Origin: Flavobacteriaceae bacterium GF1
Lineage (GTDB): Bacteria; Bacteroidota; Bacteroidia; Flavobacteriales; Flavobacteriaceae
Reading direction: 5' to 3'
NCBI GenBank assembly: GCA_009797885.1
Contig: WNKP01000012.1
Span: 85,091 to 149,090 of the forward strand
DNA: 64,000 nucleotides
In this document: piece by piece, positions 1 to 9,000 of the stretch
Layout of the letters: every line of letters begins with the position of its first letter
Numbering within the stretch: position 1 is the stretch's first letter
Notes under the pieces: model-generated
What the model saw: the letters and a program-made list of their open reading frames with translations, nothing else
Told to the model about the DNA's origin: nothing
Database searches by the model: none
Made by a program: the position numbers and the translations under genes

Positions 1-107
1 TCCACCGGTGCTACGGAACCCAACTCTTTATTTTCAACTTGCTTTCGACAGCATACAAGCAACACCAGTGAACCTATTAGGAGCTTACAAAATAATTTGG
101 AATCCAT
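1..107 (-). CDS. Partial lipoprotein, N-terminus only
   Basis: An ATG at 107 on the minus strand opens a frame that runs without a stop to the window edge (35 complete codons). The product starts with Lys-containing residues, then a hydrophobic stretch (LLIGSLVLLV) followed by two cysteines and a charged/polar segment (RKQVENKE), which is the layout of a Bacteroidota lipoprotein signal peptide. The rest of the gene lies outside the window, so the function is unknown. It is on the same strand as the D-amino-acid operon but separated from it by about 480 bp that includes a repeat array, so it is probably a separate transcription unit. Confidence 0.6.
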   Translation of the reverse strand, partial: MDSKLFCKLLIGSLVLLVCCRKQVENKELGSVAPV

Positions 108-244
108 GTTTTGTACCTTAAAAGGAGTTGTGATTAAAAATCAAAATCCAATAAAATCCAAAAAGGTGTTTGCACAATAAACATTTGCAGTAACTCGCAA
201 CCCTATCCCTTTAACACCTTCAATTTACGCAATCAAAATCAATA

Positions 245-416
245 ATGGACAAAACGGCTTTACGGTATATTGTGATTAGTTTAGCCTTGGGCATTGAACT
301 CCGGCGAGGAGGGTCATCCAAGTATTGAAATCAAGACCACTACGCCTGAAGAAGAAAGGAATAAGACTCGCTTCATCCCAACTCCTAACTACCAACTACC
401 AACTACTGACTCCTGA
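245..416 (+). pseudogene. Possible decayed small gene
   Basis: An ATG at 245 opens a frame reading MDKTALRYIVISLALGIE and ends after 27 codons. A frame shifted near 303 continues with protein-like sequence (GEEGHPSIEIKTTTPEEE) to a stop at 414-416, inside the start of the heptamer repeat array. The two pieces would join if about one base had been inserted or two lost near 300. I do not recognise a family. It could equally be chance reading frames in a spacer. Confidence 0.2.
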
Positions 417-586
417 CTCTTAACTCTTAACTCCTAACTCCTAACTCCTAACTTTTAACCTTTAACCTTCAACCCTTAACCTTCAACCCTTAACCTTCAA
501 CCCTTAACCTTCAACCCTTAACCTTCAACCTTTAACCTTCAACCCTTAACTTCCAACCCTTAACCTTCAACCCTTAACCCCTGCTC
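380..586. repeat. Heptamer tandem repeat array
   Basis: About 200 bp can be cut almost completely into 7-base units of the type AACYYYY: first AACTACC and AACTCCT, then alternating AACCTTC and AACCCTT, which gives a 14-bp higher-order unit repeated about eight times. One strand is nearly free of G until the end at about 583. The array lies just downstream of the stop of the M19 dipeptidase gene (589). There are no spacers of unique sequence, so it is not CRISPR. Similar heptad-periodic DNA occurs at 28003-28166 and 46545-46572. Confidence 0.85.
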
Positions 587-588
587 CC

Positions 589-1653
589 CTAGGTCCAAGT
601 CCGCCTTAGAAAATTGATAAAGTTTTGATACATGATATTCTCGATATCTTCTTGGGTGTATCCCCTGTTTTTCAGTAATTGGGGTACCTTTTGCAAATCC
701 GCAATGGTATCGAGGTCCGTTGGACATTGTTCCTTCCCAAAGGCGCCGTCCAAGTCCGTACCAATTCCAACATGCAAGGCGTTGCCCGCCAATTGACAGA
801 TATGGTCAATATGATGCACCATTCGCTCCAAGGTAACACCCATGTCCTGGGGTGTTGACCTTCCACGCACCCAATGGGGAACCAACATCCAAGCATCCAG
901 AGCCACACCTATGACCGCTTTTCTTTCGAGCAATTCTTTGATCTGTTCATTGGAAAACTGTCGGTTATGATCCACCAATTCCCTACAATTGTTATGGCTC
1001 GCCCAAATAGGACCATGGTATACATCCATGGTTTCCCAAAAACTGGTATCACAAAGGTGGGTCACATCCAATATAAGGTCGAGTTCTTCAATTTTTTTTA
1101 AAAGCGCTCTGCCTTTAGCACCGATACCGCCATCCGAATCGGTTCCATAGGCATAGGTGCCAGGACCGTAATGTGCCGGACCTATGGCACGAAGCCCCAT
1201 TTCATATGATTTTTCCAAATGGTCCAAGGTCACTATGGAATCGGCACCTTCAAGGCTTAGGATATAGCCTATTGGTTTTTCGGGAACATTGTCCTGCCAC
1301 AGTTTCAAATGTGTATTTAAGGATTTCAAATCGTTGATCTGTACCATTTCACCAATAGCTTCCATACTTTGGTACCAAGCCAGTTGGCCCTGGGTCTGTG
1401 CCCATGCTTGATACGGAGAGTTCCAACCTGGCAAATGACTGCCTTTTTTCACGTAGCGTGCTATTTGCGTAGCCACACAAAGTCCGATGTTCCCTTTGCG
1501 CATCTCGGGTAAGGAAACGGTATTCAAACCCCTATCGGGTTTATCGACCATTCCAAGCTCACTTTTTCGAATCTCCTCCACCGACCATCGTAAATCGCGA
1601 TTCCACTCCAAAGCGTTCATCGCCAAATCCAAATGCGCATCGAATAGGAACAT
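589..1653 (-). CDS. M19 family membrane-dipeptidase-like peptidase
   Basis: Member of the renal dipeptidase (M19) family of binuclear zinc enzymes, which hydrolyse dipeptides, often with a D-residue at the C-terminal side. The metal ligands expected for the family are visible: His7-x-Asp9 in DAHLD, Glu135 in LEGAD, His199 in DVTHL, His220 in ASHNN and Asp300 in GTDLDG. Length 354 is normal. No signal peptide is seen, so it should be cytoplasmic. It is the last gene of a four-gene minus-strand operon, 8 bp after the PLP-enzyme gene. With that enzyme, RidA and the permease it suggests uptake and breakdown of D-amino-acid-containing compounds; the exact substrate is inference. Confidence 0.92.
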   Translation of the reverse strand: MFLFDAHLDLAMNALEWNRDLRWSVEEIRKSELGMVDKPDRGLNTVSLPEMRKGNIGLCVATQIARYVKKGSHLPGWNSPYQAWAQTQGQLAWYQSMEAIGEMVQINDLKSLNTHLKLWQDNVPEKPIGYILSLEGADSIVTLDHLEKSYEMGLRAIGPAHYGPGTYAYGTDSDGGIGAKGRALLKKIEELDLILDVTHLCDTSFWETMDVYHGPIWASHNNCRELVDHNRQFSNEQIKELLERKAVIGVALDAWMLVPHWVRGRSTPQDMGVTLERMVHHIDHICQLAGNALHVGIGTDLDGAFGKEQCPTDLDTIADLQKVPQLLKNRGYTQEDIENIMYQNFINFLRRTWT

Positions 1654-1661
1654 TACAAAAA

Positions 1662-2774
1662 CTAAATGGTTATTTTATTGTTACGCGCGGCAACACTCCA
1701 AATCTCCTGTTCACCATTGGTGGCGATTGAAATTACCTCATGGTATTTGGCCACGGTGGGACAGATATGAAAAGGTACGGCATACAGAATGTCCCCCACC
1801 TCATAAGCACTGCTTTTTTGGGTGGTCACCACCAGATGTTCCTCACTTTGACCGATTTGTTCAAAATCAACATAACCCAAAAACCTTACTCGTGGTAAAG
1901 GCATTTCCGGGGCGACTGATTTATGCCCGAGGTCCAAACAGAGATATCCTTCTTTGGGCTTACTAATGATACGGCTCAGCAGTACCGCGGCAGGCACAAA
2001 TCCCATCTCAGGAAAAAGTGTTCCATACCGATGGTCCCACAGCAACGAAGTGCCCGGGGATACCTCAACGGTCCCCCTTCTGGAATGGATGGGAAAGGAG
2101 GGAGTCCCCCCTGCAACAATGGTGTTGACCGGCATTCCCAAATCTTCGATATCCCGCTTCAATTGGGTCACCAATTCGAAAGCGGCATCACACACTTTAG
2201 TTCTAACGGCGATATCGGGATTCCGGATATGACCATCGTACACATGTATCCCCTTCACCTCTAAATTTGGATTATCGGCAATCCCCCGATACAGTGCAAC
2301 AGCTTCCGGTCCCGGCGCAATACCGGTACGATTCATGCCGCTATTGATATCCAGAAACAGTGAAACCACCCTATGTTTCGTAGAAGCGATCTTAGCGACT
2401 TCATCCATGGTTTTGGCATTATCCACAATTGTTGAAAAATGCGTCTCCGGATAGGTGTCCATCAAATCAAAAAAACGGGTGATGTTTGGTCCGGAAGGTT
2501 GTATGGCCAACAAAACATCCTTGGCCCCTGTTGTCGCCAGAAGCTCGGCCTCCGCAATCGTTGCACATTTGAACTTGTGGATACCATGCCTCAATTGCAT
2601 TTCAATAATTTCAGCAATTTTATGGGTCTTGATGTGGGGCCGTAAACGCTGGGGGCCTCCGGCAATTTTAAGCATGGTCCCAATGTTCTTTTCAATCCTG
2701 TCAGGAAACACCAACAGGGAAGGTGAGATTAGTTGTTCCGTATCCTTTATGTGGTACCAGTTTTCTTTTTCCAT
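1662..2774 (-). CDS. D-threonine aldolase-like PLP enzyme (alanine racemase N-terminal fold)
   Basis: Fold-type III PLP enzyme related to D-threonine aldolase and D-serine dehydratase. Near residues 12-70 it has the family pattern: a TP/SP-LL-like start (SPSLLVFPDRIEKNI), then LRPHIKTHK, whose Lys should bind PLP, then an ATIAEAELL segment. The C-terminal barrel carries DLGHKSVAPEMP, SEEH and PFHICPTV, the His/Cys-rich region that binds a divalent metal in this family. I chose the ATG at 2774, which follows the ridA stop by one base. A longer frame from 2813 would overlap ridA and adds no recognisable sequence. Probable reaction: cleavage of D-3-hydroxy-amino acids to glycine and aldehyde, or dehydration of D-serine. 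Confidence 0.85.
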   Translation of the reverse strand: MEKENWYHIKDTEQLISPSLLVFPDRIEKNIGTMLKIAGGPQRLRPHIKTHKIAEIIEMQLRHGIHKFKCATIAEAELLATTGAKDVLLAIQPSGPNITRFFDLMDTYPETHFSTIVDNAKTMDEVAKIASTKHRVVSLFLDINSGMNRTGIAPGPEAVALYRGIADNPNLEVKGIHVYDGHIRNPDIAVRTKVCDAAFELVTQLKRDIEDLGMPVNTIVAGGTPSFPIHSRRGTVEVSPGTSLLWDHRYGTLFPEMGFVPAAVLLSRIISKPKEGYLCLDLGHKSVAPEMPLPRVRFLGYVDFEQIGQSEEHLVVTTQKSSAYEVGDILYAVPFHICPTVAKYHEVISIATNGEQEIWSVAARNNKITI

Positions 2775-2775
2775 T

Positions 2776-3240
2776 TCAATATAGTTCAAACATCGCTTCA
2801 ATTTCCACGGCAATATTGCCCGGCAGCATCATACCGACAGCGCTACGCACCCCGATACCCTTCTCTTTTCCAAAGACGTCTGCCATTAACTCACTAAACC
2901 CATTGATGACCAGGGGATGTTGTCCAAAATCGGGCGTGGAATTTACCATTCCCAAAACTTTGATTACCCGTTTAATGTTGTCCAAACTACCAAAATGCGT
3001 TTGAATGGTAGAGAGCATGGTCAAGCCCACCTGGCGGGCCGCCAATTTGCCTTGATCCACATCCAAATCATCCCCTACCCTTCCAATCATCAAAGAACCA
3101 TCCAATTGTACAGGGCCTTGCCCAGAGACATACAGGAAGTTATCCACTACCAAGATAGGGCGATATACCCCTGCGGGTTTTGGCGCCGGTGGAAATTCCA
3201 AATTCAATTCAGTTACTTTACTCGTGGGTGTGGTATGCAT
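2776..3240 (-). CDS. RidA/YjgF family protein
   Basis: Small trimeric enamine/imine deaminase family, which destroys reactive 2-aminoacrylate and related imines released by PLP enzymes. The protein (154 aa) has the family layout: a YRPILVVDNFLYVSGQGP strand region, a central helix, and a C-terminal RSAVGM...VEIEAMFE strand segment with the conserved Arg near residue 132. Its position between the permease and a PLP enzyme, 1 bp from the latter, fits removal of imines made from D-serine or D-threonine. That link is inference from context. Confidence 0.88.
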   Translation of the reverse strand: MHTTPTSKVTELNLEFPPAPKPAGVYRPILVVDNFLYVSGQGPVQLDGSLMIGRVGDDLDVDQGKLAARQVGLTMLSTIQTHFGSLDNIKRVIKVLGMVNSTPDFGQHPLVINGFSELMADVFGKEKGIGVRSAVGMMLPGNIAVEIEAMFELY

Positions 3241-3250
3241 GCCTTTGAAG

Positions 3251-4564
3251 TTATAAAATTGTACTTAGCACTAAGGTACCCAATAACCCCATAATACCCA
3301 CCAAAGTTTCCATTACCGTCCATGTGGATAGGGTATCTTTTATGGAAAGGTTGAAGTATTCCTTAAATAACCAAAAGCCGGAGTCATTGACATGTGAAAG
3401 CATTAAACTGCCCGAACCGATGGCCAATACCATGAGTTCCGTATGTACCCCGGTCGTGGATGCCAGGGGCAGGGCAATCCCTGCAGCCGTTAGGCCGGCT
3501 ACAGTTGCAGAACCTACGCATACGCGGATGACCGTGGCGATCAACCATGCCAAAACCAAAGGGGAAAAACTGGAATCCTTAAGTGATTCCGCAATGTAAC
3601 CACTTACACCGCTATCGACCAGGACTTCCTTTAATGCCCCCGCACCAGCTATGATCAATAGGATCATAGTGATACTGGTCACGGAGGTGGAAAGGGAATC
3701 CATAACGTCCTTCATCTTTTTGCCCTGGGACAATCCCAAGGTATAAATCGCAACCAAAACGGCAATCAGCATGGCAATAACTGGGTTACCAATAAACTTC
3801 AGTATAAACTTCAGCTGATTATCGGGCAACAATTGTTCTGCTATAATGGCCAGAATAATCAGGATTATGGGCAAAAGGGCCGTAAACACACTTTTAGAAA
3901 TGCCGGGCAGCTCTTCTTCCTTAAATTCCACCGTGCTATAAAACTCCTTTAATGGCTTCGCCTTAACTTTCTTTATGGTCCGTGCAAACAGGGGACCTGC
4001 CACAATAATTGCAGGAATGGCAATGATAATTCCGTATAATAGGGTTTTTCCAATATCGGCATTGAACATGGTGGCAATGGCCGTGGGGGCAGGATGCGGA
4101 GGCAAATACCCATGTGTTACAGACAATGAGGTCAACATGGGCAGACCAACATAGAGCAAGGGCAATTTTGTGGAAATGGCAATGGTAAACACGAGCGGAA
4201 TAAGTATGACAAAACCCACGGAGTAAAACATAGGTACCCCTACGATAAAACCGGTCAATACTACGGCCCATTGTACGTATTTTATACCAAAGGCGGAAAC
4301 CAATTTCGTCGTAATCTGTTGGGCAGCACCACTATCGGCAACCAATTTGCCCAACATGGCCCCAAGCCCCAAGATCAGCACCAAAAAGCCAAGCGTATTG
4401 CCAATACCGGCCTGAATGGATTTCACCAGGGTTTCAAGTTCCATTCCTTGAAAAATACCTACAAAAAGGGATACGAGAATAAAGCACAAAAAAGCATTGA
4501 GTTTGACCTTAGCAATGAGAATAAACAATATCAATATTCCCAGAGCTACAATTAGAAGTGGCAT
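3251..4564 (-). CDS. GntP family permease
   Basis: Inner-membrane proton symporter of the gluconate permease family, which also contains D-serine transporters (DsdX). The 437-residue protein has about 12 hydrophobic segments and family-like stretches such as LGAMLGKLVADSGAAQ near residues 67-82 and HVNDSGFWLFKEYF near residue 390, a very conserved GntP motif. First gene of the minus-strand operon, 10 bp ahead of ridA. Neighbours argue for a D-amino acid or related hydroxy compound rather than gluconate, since no sugar-acid genes are present. Upstream (4582-4597) there is a small dyad, CGAC-n6-GTCG. Confidence 0.9.
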   Translation of the reverse strand: MPLLIVALGILILFILIAKVKLNAFLCFILVSLFVGIFQGMELETLVKSIQAGIGNTLGFLVLILGLGAMLGKLVADSGAAQQITTKLVSAFGIKYVQWAVVLTGFIVGVPMFYSVGFVILIPLVFTIAISTKLPLLYVGLPMLTSLSVTHGYLPPHPAPTAIATMFNADIGKTLLYGIIIAIPAIIVAGPLFARTIKKVKAKPLKEFYSTVEFKEEELPGISKSVFTALLPIILIILAIIAEQLLPDNQLKFILKFIGNPVIAMLIAVLVAIYTLGLSQGKKMKDVMDSLSTSVTSITMILLIIAGAGALKEVLVDSGVSGYIAESLKDSSFSPLVLAWLIATVIRVCVGSATVAGLTAAGIALPLASTTGVHTELMVLAIGSGSLMLSHVNDSGFWLFKEYFNLSIKDTLSTWTVMETLVGIMGLLGTLVLSTIL

Positions 4565-4697
4565 AGTTTGGTTTATGGCAGGATAACGACTCTTTTGTCG
4601 AAATCAGTTTTGCACCAAAGTATCAAATTTTTCTGAAAACGCTGGCGAGTTGGCGCTCTTAAGGGATGACAACACCAAAAATCCACGGAATACCCTG

Positions 4698-4705
4698 TAT
4701 CTTTA
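4698..4705 (+). promoter_or_regulatory. Candidate Bacteroidota -7 element
   Basis: TATCTTTA fits T-A-n-n-T-T-T-(G/A), the -7 element of the Bacteroidota housekeeping sigma factor, 31 bp upstream of the methyltransferase ATG. The same nine-base core with following GCC recurs before the gene at 6034. No clear -33 TTTG is seen. Confidence 0.4.
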
Positions 4706-4736
4706 GCCCAAGACTTGTTTCAATCACTATTGTCAA

Positions 4737-5342
4737 ATGCATACGGATAAAGAGGAGGATTACTGGACACAACGCTATGATGGAAAAGAAACCGGCTGGG
4801 ACATTGGCTATCCATCAATACCACTTAAAACCTACATAGACCAACTTACGGATAAAACCATAAAAATTCTAATTCCCGGCGCAGGGAATGCTTATGAGGC
4901 GGAATACCTTTGGCAGCAAGGTTTTGCCAATGTGTACGTTTTGGATATTTCGCCGGTGCCCTTAGGGATGTTCCAAAGGCGTAATCCCGATTTTCCCCAA
5001 ACGCAATTGTTGTTGGAAAACTTTTTTGAGCATCAGGGTCAATACGATTTGATTTTGGAACAAACCTTTTTCTGTTCCTTTGTCCCTACCGATAAAAACC
5101 GTTTTGCCTACGCTGAACAAATACAAAAGTTGCTCAAGACCAATGGGAAACTGGTTGGGGTTTGGTTCGATATTCCACTGACCGATTCCATGGAAAAGCG
5201 ACCTTTTGGTGGGGATAAGGACTTATATCTTACGTATTTGACCAAATATTTGGAAACCGTGGTCTTTGAACCTTGCCATAATTCCATACCTCCAAGGCAG
5301 GGAAACGAGCTTTTTGGCATATTCAAAAAAAGAGTACACTAA
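4737..5342 (+). CDS. TPMT-family SAM-dependent methyltransferase
   Basis: Class I methyltransferase of the thiopurine S-methyltransferase family (201 aa, usual length). Visible features: W-x-x-R-Y-D near residues 10-15, followed by GWDIG; the SAM-binding loop ILIPGAGNAYEAEYL at about 43-57; VYVLDIS at 65-71 with the acidic residue that binds ribose; LILEQTFFCSF near residue 105. In bacteria these enzymes methylate thiols, selenium or tellurium compounds, or halides; the substrate here is not known. Its 3' end overlaps the convergent membrane-protein gene by 4 bp. Confidence 0.87.
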   Translation: MHTDKEEDYWTQRYDGKETGWDIGYPSIPLKTYIDQLTDKTIKILIPGAGNAYEAEYLWQQGFANVYVLDISPVPLGMFQRRNPDFPQTQLLLENFFEHQGQYDLILEQTFFCSFVPTDKNRFAYAEQIQKLLKTNGKLVGVWFDIPLTDSMEKRPFGGDKDLYLTYLTKYLETVVFEPCHNSIPPRQGNELFGIFKKRVH

Positions 5343-5872
5343 TTGGTTCCTGGTCTTGCCATCTTTTTGACCCATTGCACCAAAGCGTACACCAGGAAGA
5401 ACAACAAACATAGAATACTTCCAAAACCCATGGGTAAAACTGCCCCAAAAGTGTAGGATGACCCCAGCACCCAACCCAATAAATACTCTGATTTATACAA
5501 TGGGAAAACAAAGGCCAATAGGAGAATGGTACCCATGATATAATCCACAATTTGAATTCCATTCAGAAAACAAATGGAAATCGTTACAGCAAAGAGCAAA
5601 CCCGCCAAAAACCGCCATCCGACTTTTGTTAGGGTCTCTTTGGTGTTGTAGCCATTCAATCTTTTATGTATTCGATACAGCAAAAACCAGGTGAAAAATG
5701 GTAGTATCAATGCACCTACCCAGTTAGGAATTCCTGGCATATCCTTGTTATGAAAGAGATAATGGGTAGGAATCCCTCCATGGAAATAATCCCAGGTCAC
5801 ATGCCCCCAAACCAATAGGGCAACCAAGAATGTAAGGAGCGTTCGTTGTTTTTTGGAAAACTTCTGGGCCAT
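5339..5872 (-). CDS. Multi-pass membrane protein of unknown function
   Basis: 177 residues with about five hydrophobic segments (approximately 10-25, 48-66, 85-103, 110-126, 140-165) and a basic N-terminus (KKQRT). Tryptophan- and glycine-rich turns such as GGIPTHYLFHNKDMPGIPNW lie between segments 1 and 2. I do not recognise a named family. It converges on the TPMT-family gene with a 4-bp overlap and has its own upstream space of about 160 bp shared with the divergent sortilin-like gene. Confidence 0.8.
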   Translation of the reverse strand: MAQKFSKKQRTLLTFLVALLVWGHVTWDYFHGGIPTHYLFHNKDMPGIPNWVGALILPFFTWFLLYRIHKRLNGYNTKETLTKVGWRFLAGLLFAVTISICFLNGIQIVDYIMGTILLLAFVFPLYKSEYLLGWVLGSSYTFGAVLPMGFGSILCLLFFLVYALVQWVKKMARPGTN

Positions 5873-6004
5873 AATTGGTTAGGTTTTATGGTTACAACAG
5901 TTGGACGCGGCGAATTGGAATTTGTTACCAAAAAAGGGATTTATTTGGTCACTGCCGATAAGGCCCATTAACACCCTTTTAAGAAATCCACATTCCCATT
6001 TCTT

Positions 6005-6012
6005 TATCTTTA
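6005..6012 (+). promoter_or_regulatory. Candidate -7 element for the beta-propeller gene
   Basis: TATCTTTA followed by GCC, 21 bp upstream of the ATG at 6034 and identical in its core to the element before the gene at 4737. The short distance implies a very short leader, which is common in this phylum. Confidence 0.4.
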
Positions 6013-6033
6013 GCCGACTAATTAGCTCCCACA

Positions 6034-9000
6034 ATGAAAAGATTACTCTCTGTGGCCATCTTTTTGGCAACCACTTTGCTTTGCGCGCAGGATTTCACCA
6101 TGGATTTGGTCCAGGACATGAAACCAAGAAACATTGGTCCCGCTGGAATGAGCGGCCGTGTTACGGCCATTGATGTGCAACTTTCCAATCCCGATGTCAT
6201 GTATGTTGGCACAGCCTCGGGAGGACTTTGGAAATCCACGTCCGGGGGAATCAAATGGGAACCCATTTTTGATAAGGAATCCACAGGCTCCATAGGCGCC
6301 TTGGCCATACAGCAATCCAACCCGTCCGTTATTTGGGTGGGAACCGGTGAGGGCAATCCCAGAAATAGCCTAAACGGAGGTTATGGCGTTTACAAATCCT
6401 TGGATGGGGGAAAATCCTGGAAAAATATGGGCTTGGAAAAAACCCGACATGTCCATAGGATCGTTATAGATCCCACGGACCCCAATACGGTATATGTAGG
6501 GGCCATTGGATCCCCATGGGGAACACATCCGGAACGTGGCGTATTTAAAACTACGGATGGGGGAAAAACATGGGAGAAAATCCTTTTTGTAAACAATAAA
6601 ACCGGGGTTGCGGACATGGTAATGGACCCCACCAATCCCAATAAGCTCATGGTGGCCATGTGGGAGCATAAACGGGACCCATGGTTTTTTAAGTCAGGCG
6701 GGGAAGGAAGCGGATTGTACATGACACATGACGGGGGTAACAACTGGAAGGAAATCAAGGAGGAAGATGGTTTTCCCAAAGGAGATCTGGGGCGTATTGG
6801 AATTGCCATTGCAAAGAACAAACCCAATGTAGTTTATGCTTTGGTCGAGGCCAAAAAAAATGCACTTTATAAATCTGTTGATGGTGGTTTTACCTGGAAG
6901 AAAATCAACGATAAAAATGATATTGGAAACCGACCTTTCTATTATTCCGAAATTTATGTGGACCCGGAAAATGAGAATCGAGTGTATTCCATTTTTACCT
7001 ATGTCAATGTTTCGGAGGATGGCGGCAAGAATTTTAAGGAATTGATGCCCGCCTATGGGGTGAGCAATGGGGTTCACCCGGACCACCATGCCTGGTGGAT
7101 CCATCCGGAAAACGGCCAGTTTATGATCGATGGTAATGATGGAGGGGTAAATATTACCAAGGACGGTGGTAAGACCTGGCGCTTTATTGGCAACCTGCCG
7201 GTAGCGCAGTTTTACCACATTAGTACGGACAATGAGTTTCCCTACAATGTCTACGGGGGAATGCAGGACAATGGTTCTTGGAGGGGGCCAGCCTATGTGT
7301 GGCGGGCCCAGGGAATCCGAAATAGCTACTGGCAGGAGATTGCCTTTGGGGATGGTTTTGATGTGGTTCCTGATAAGGATGACAGTCGGTTCGGTTATGC
7401 AATGAGCCAACAGGGCTCCGTTAGGAGGTATGATTGGAAAACGGGCAATAACTATACCGTGCGGCCTACCCCACCCGATGCCAAAACCAAACTCCGATTC
7501 AATTGGAATGCGGGTATTGGTCAGGATCCTTTTGACAATGCAACAGTGTATTTTGGTAGTCAATTCGTTCATAAATCCACGGATAAGGGGTTGACCTGGA
7601 CGGTGATTTCGCCCGATCTCACCACTAATGACCCAGAAAAGCAAAAACAAAGTGAAAGTGGTGGATTGACCATGGACGCCACGGGAGCCGAAAACCATTG
7701 TTCCATTCTTGTCATTGAACCTTCACCAGTGGAAAAGGACATGCTTTGGGTGGGTACCGATGATGGTCGTGTACATTACACCCAAAATGGGGGCAGCACC
7801 TGGACCGAAGTAACCTCAAATATCAAGGGCTTGCCCAAAGGGAGCTGGATTCCACAGATCAAAGCTTCCCAAAACAATAAAGGTGAGGCCCTGCTCATTG
7901 CCAATGATTACCGTAGATTCAACTATACCCCCTACGCCTATCGTACCAAGGATTATGGAAAAACCTGGACGCGAATTGTGGATGAAAACGATGTACAGAG
8001 TTATACGCTGTCCATTATCGAAGACCCGGAAAATCCAAACTTGCTGTTCCTGGGAACTGATGATGGACTTTACATCTCCTTAAATGAAGGGAGTACCTGG
8101 AAAAAATGGGCGGAAGGTTTTCCAACGGTCTCCACCAAGGATTTGGTCATTCACCCGCGGGAACAGGATTTGGTCATAGGCACATTTGGTCGTGCCGCAT
8201 GGGTTTTGGACGATATCCGACCGCTAAGGGAATTGGCCAGGGATAAATCCGCCCTAAGGCAAGAGGTAGCCTTATTTGAGAGTCCGGACGCCTATTTGGC
8301 CGCTTACCAACAAGGTACAGGTAGCCGTTTTGGTGGGGATGCCCTTTATAATGCGGAAAACAGAAAGCGTGGTGCAATGATCACCTATTTCATAAAAGAG
8401 GGGAAAAAAGACCTAAAAAAGGGGGAGGAAAAGAAAGACAAGGAAAAAACAGATACCTCGGAAAAGGAAAACAAAAAAGAGCTAACGGGAGTGCAGAAAA
8501 AAGACTCCATCCAGTTTGATTTTTATGATGGTGACCGATTGATCCGGACATTGAAATACAAAACCCCTAAAAAGAAAGGGTTTCATAGGATCTACTGGGG
8601 GCTAAATGAAAAAGGTCCCGATCGACCTGCCCGAAAAATCGGCAAGCAAAAGAAGGAACCCAGTGGAGTTACGGTAAAACCAGGAACTTACAAGGTTAAG
8701 GTCACTTTTGGGGAAGCTACGGATTCCACTATGGTAACCGTTAAAACCGACCCGCGTTTGAACATGACCACGGACAACATCAATGCGGTCCATGCTACCA
8801 GAAAGCAGTTGGAACACTTTACCCAAACAGCTGCGGATGCCGTAAAACAATTGGTGGAAAGCAAGGATTTGGCCAATAAGTTCCAAAAGGAAATGAAGGA
8901 TTTGGACAAGGATACATACAAAGACCAAATCAAAGCCTCCAAGGAAATTGTAAAACAAATAGACTCGGTCGTGGCCCTTTATATTGGGAAAGAAGATAAA

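Noticed and set aside
380..586. CRISPR-like array
   Set aside because: Units are only 7 bases, directly adjacent, with no unique spacers and no cas genes nearby.
6694..7698. 334-codon minus-strand open frame
   Set aside because: Antisense shadow of the sortilin-like gene; no family motifs, while the plus frame has clear Asp-box repeats.
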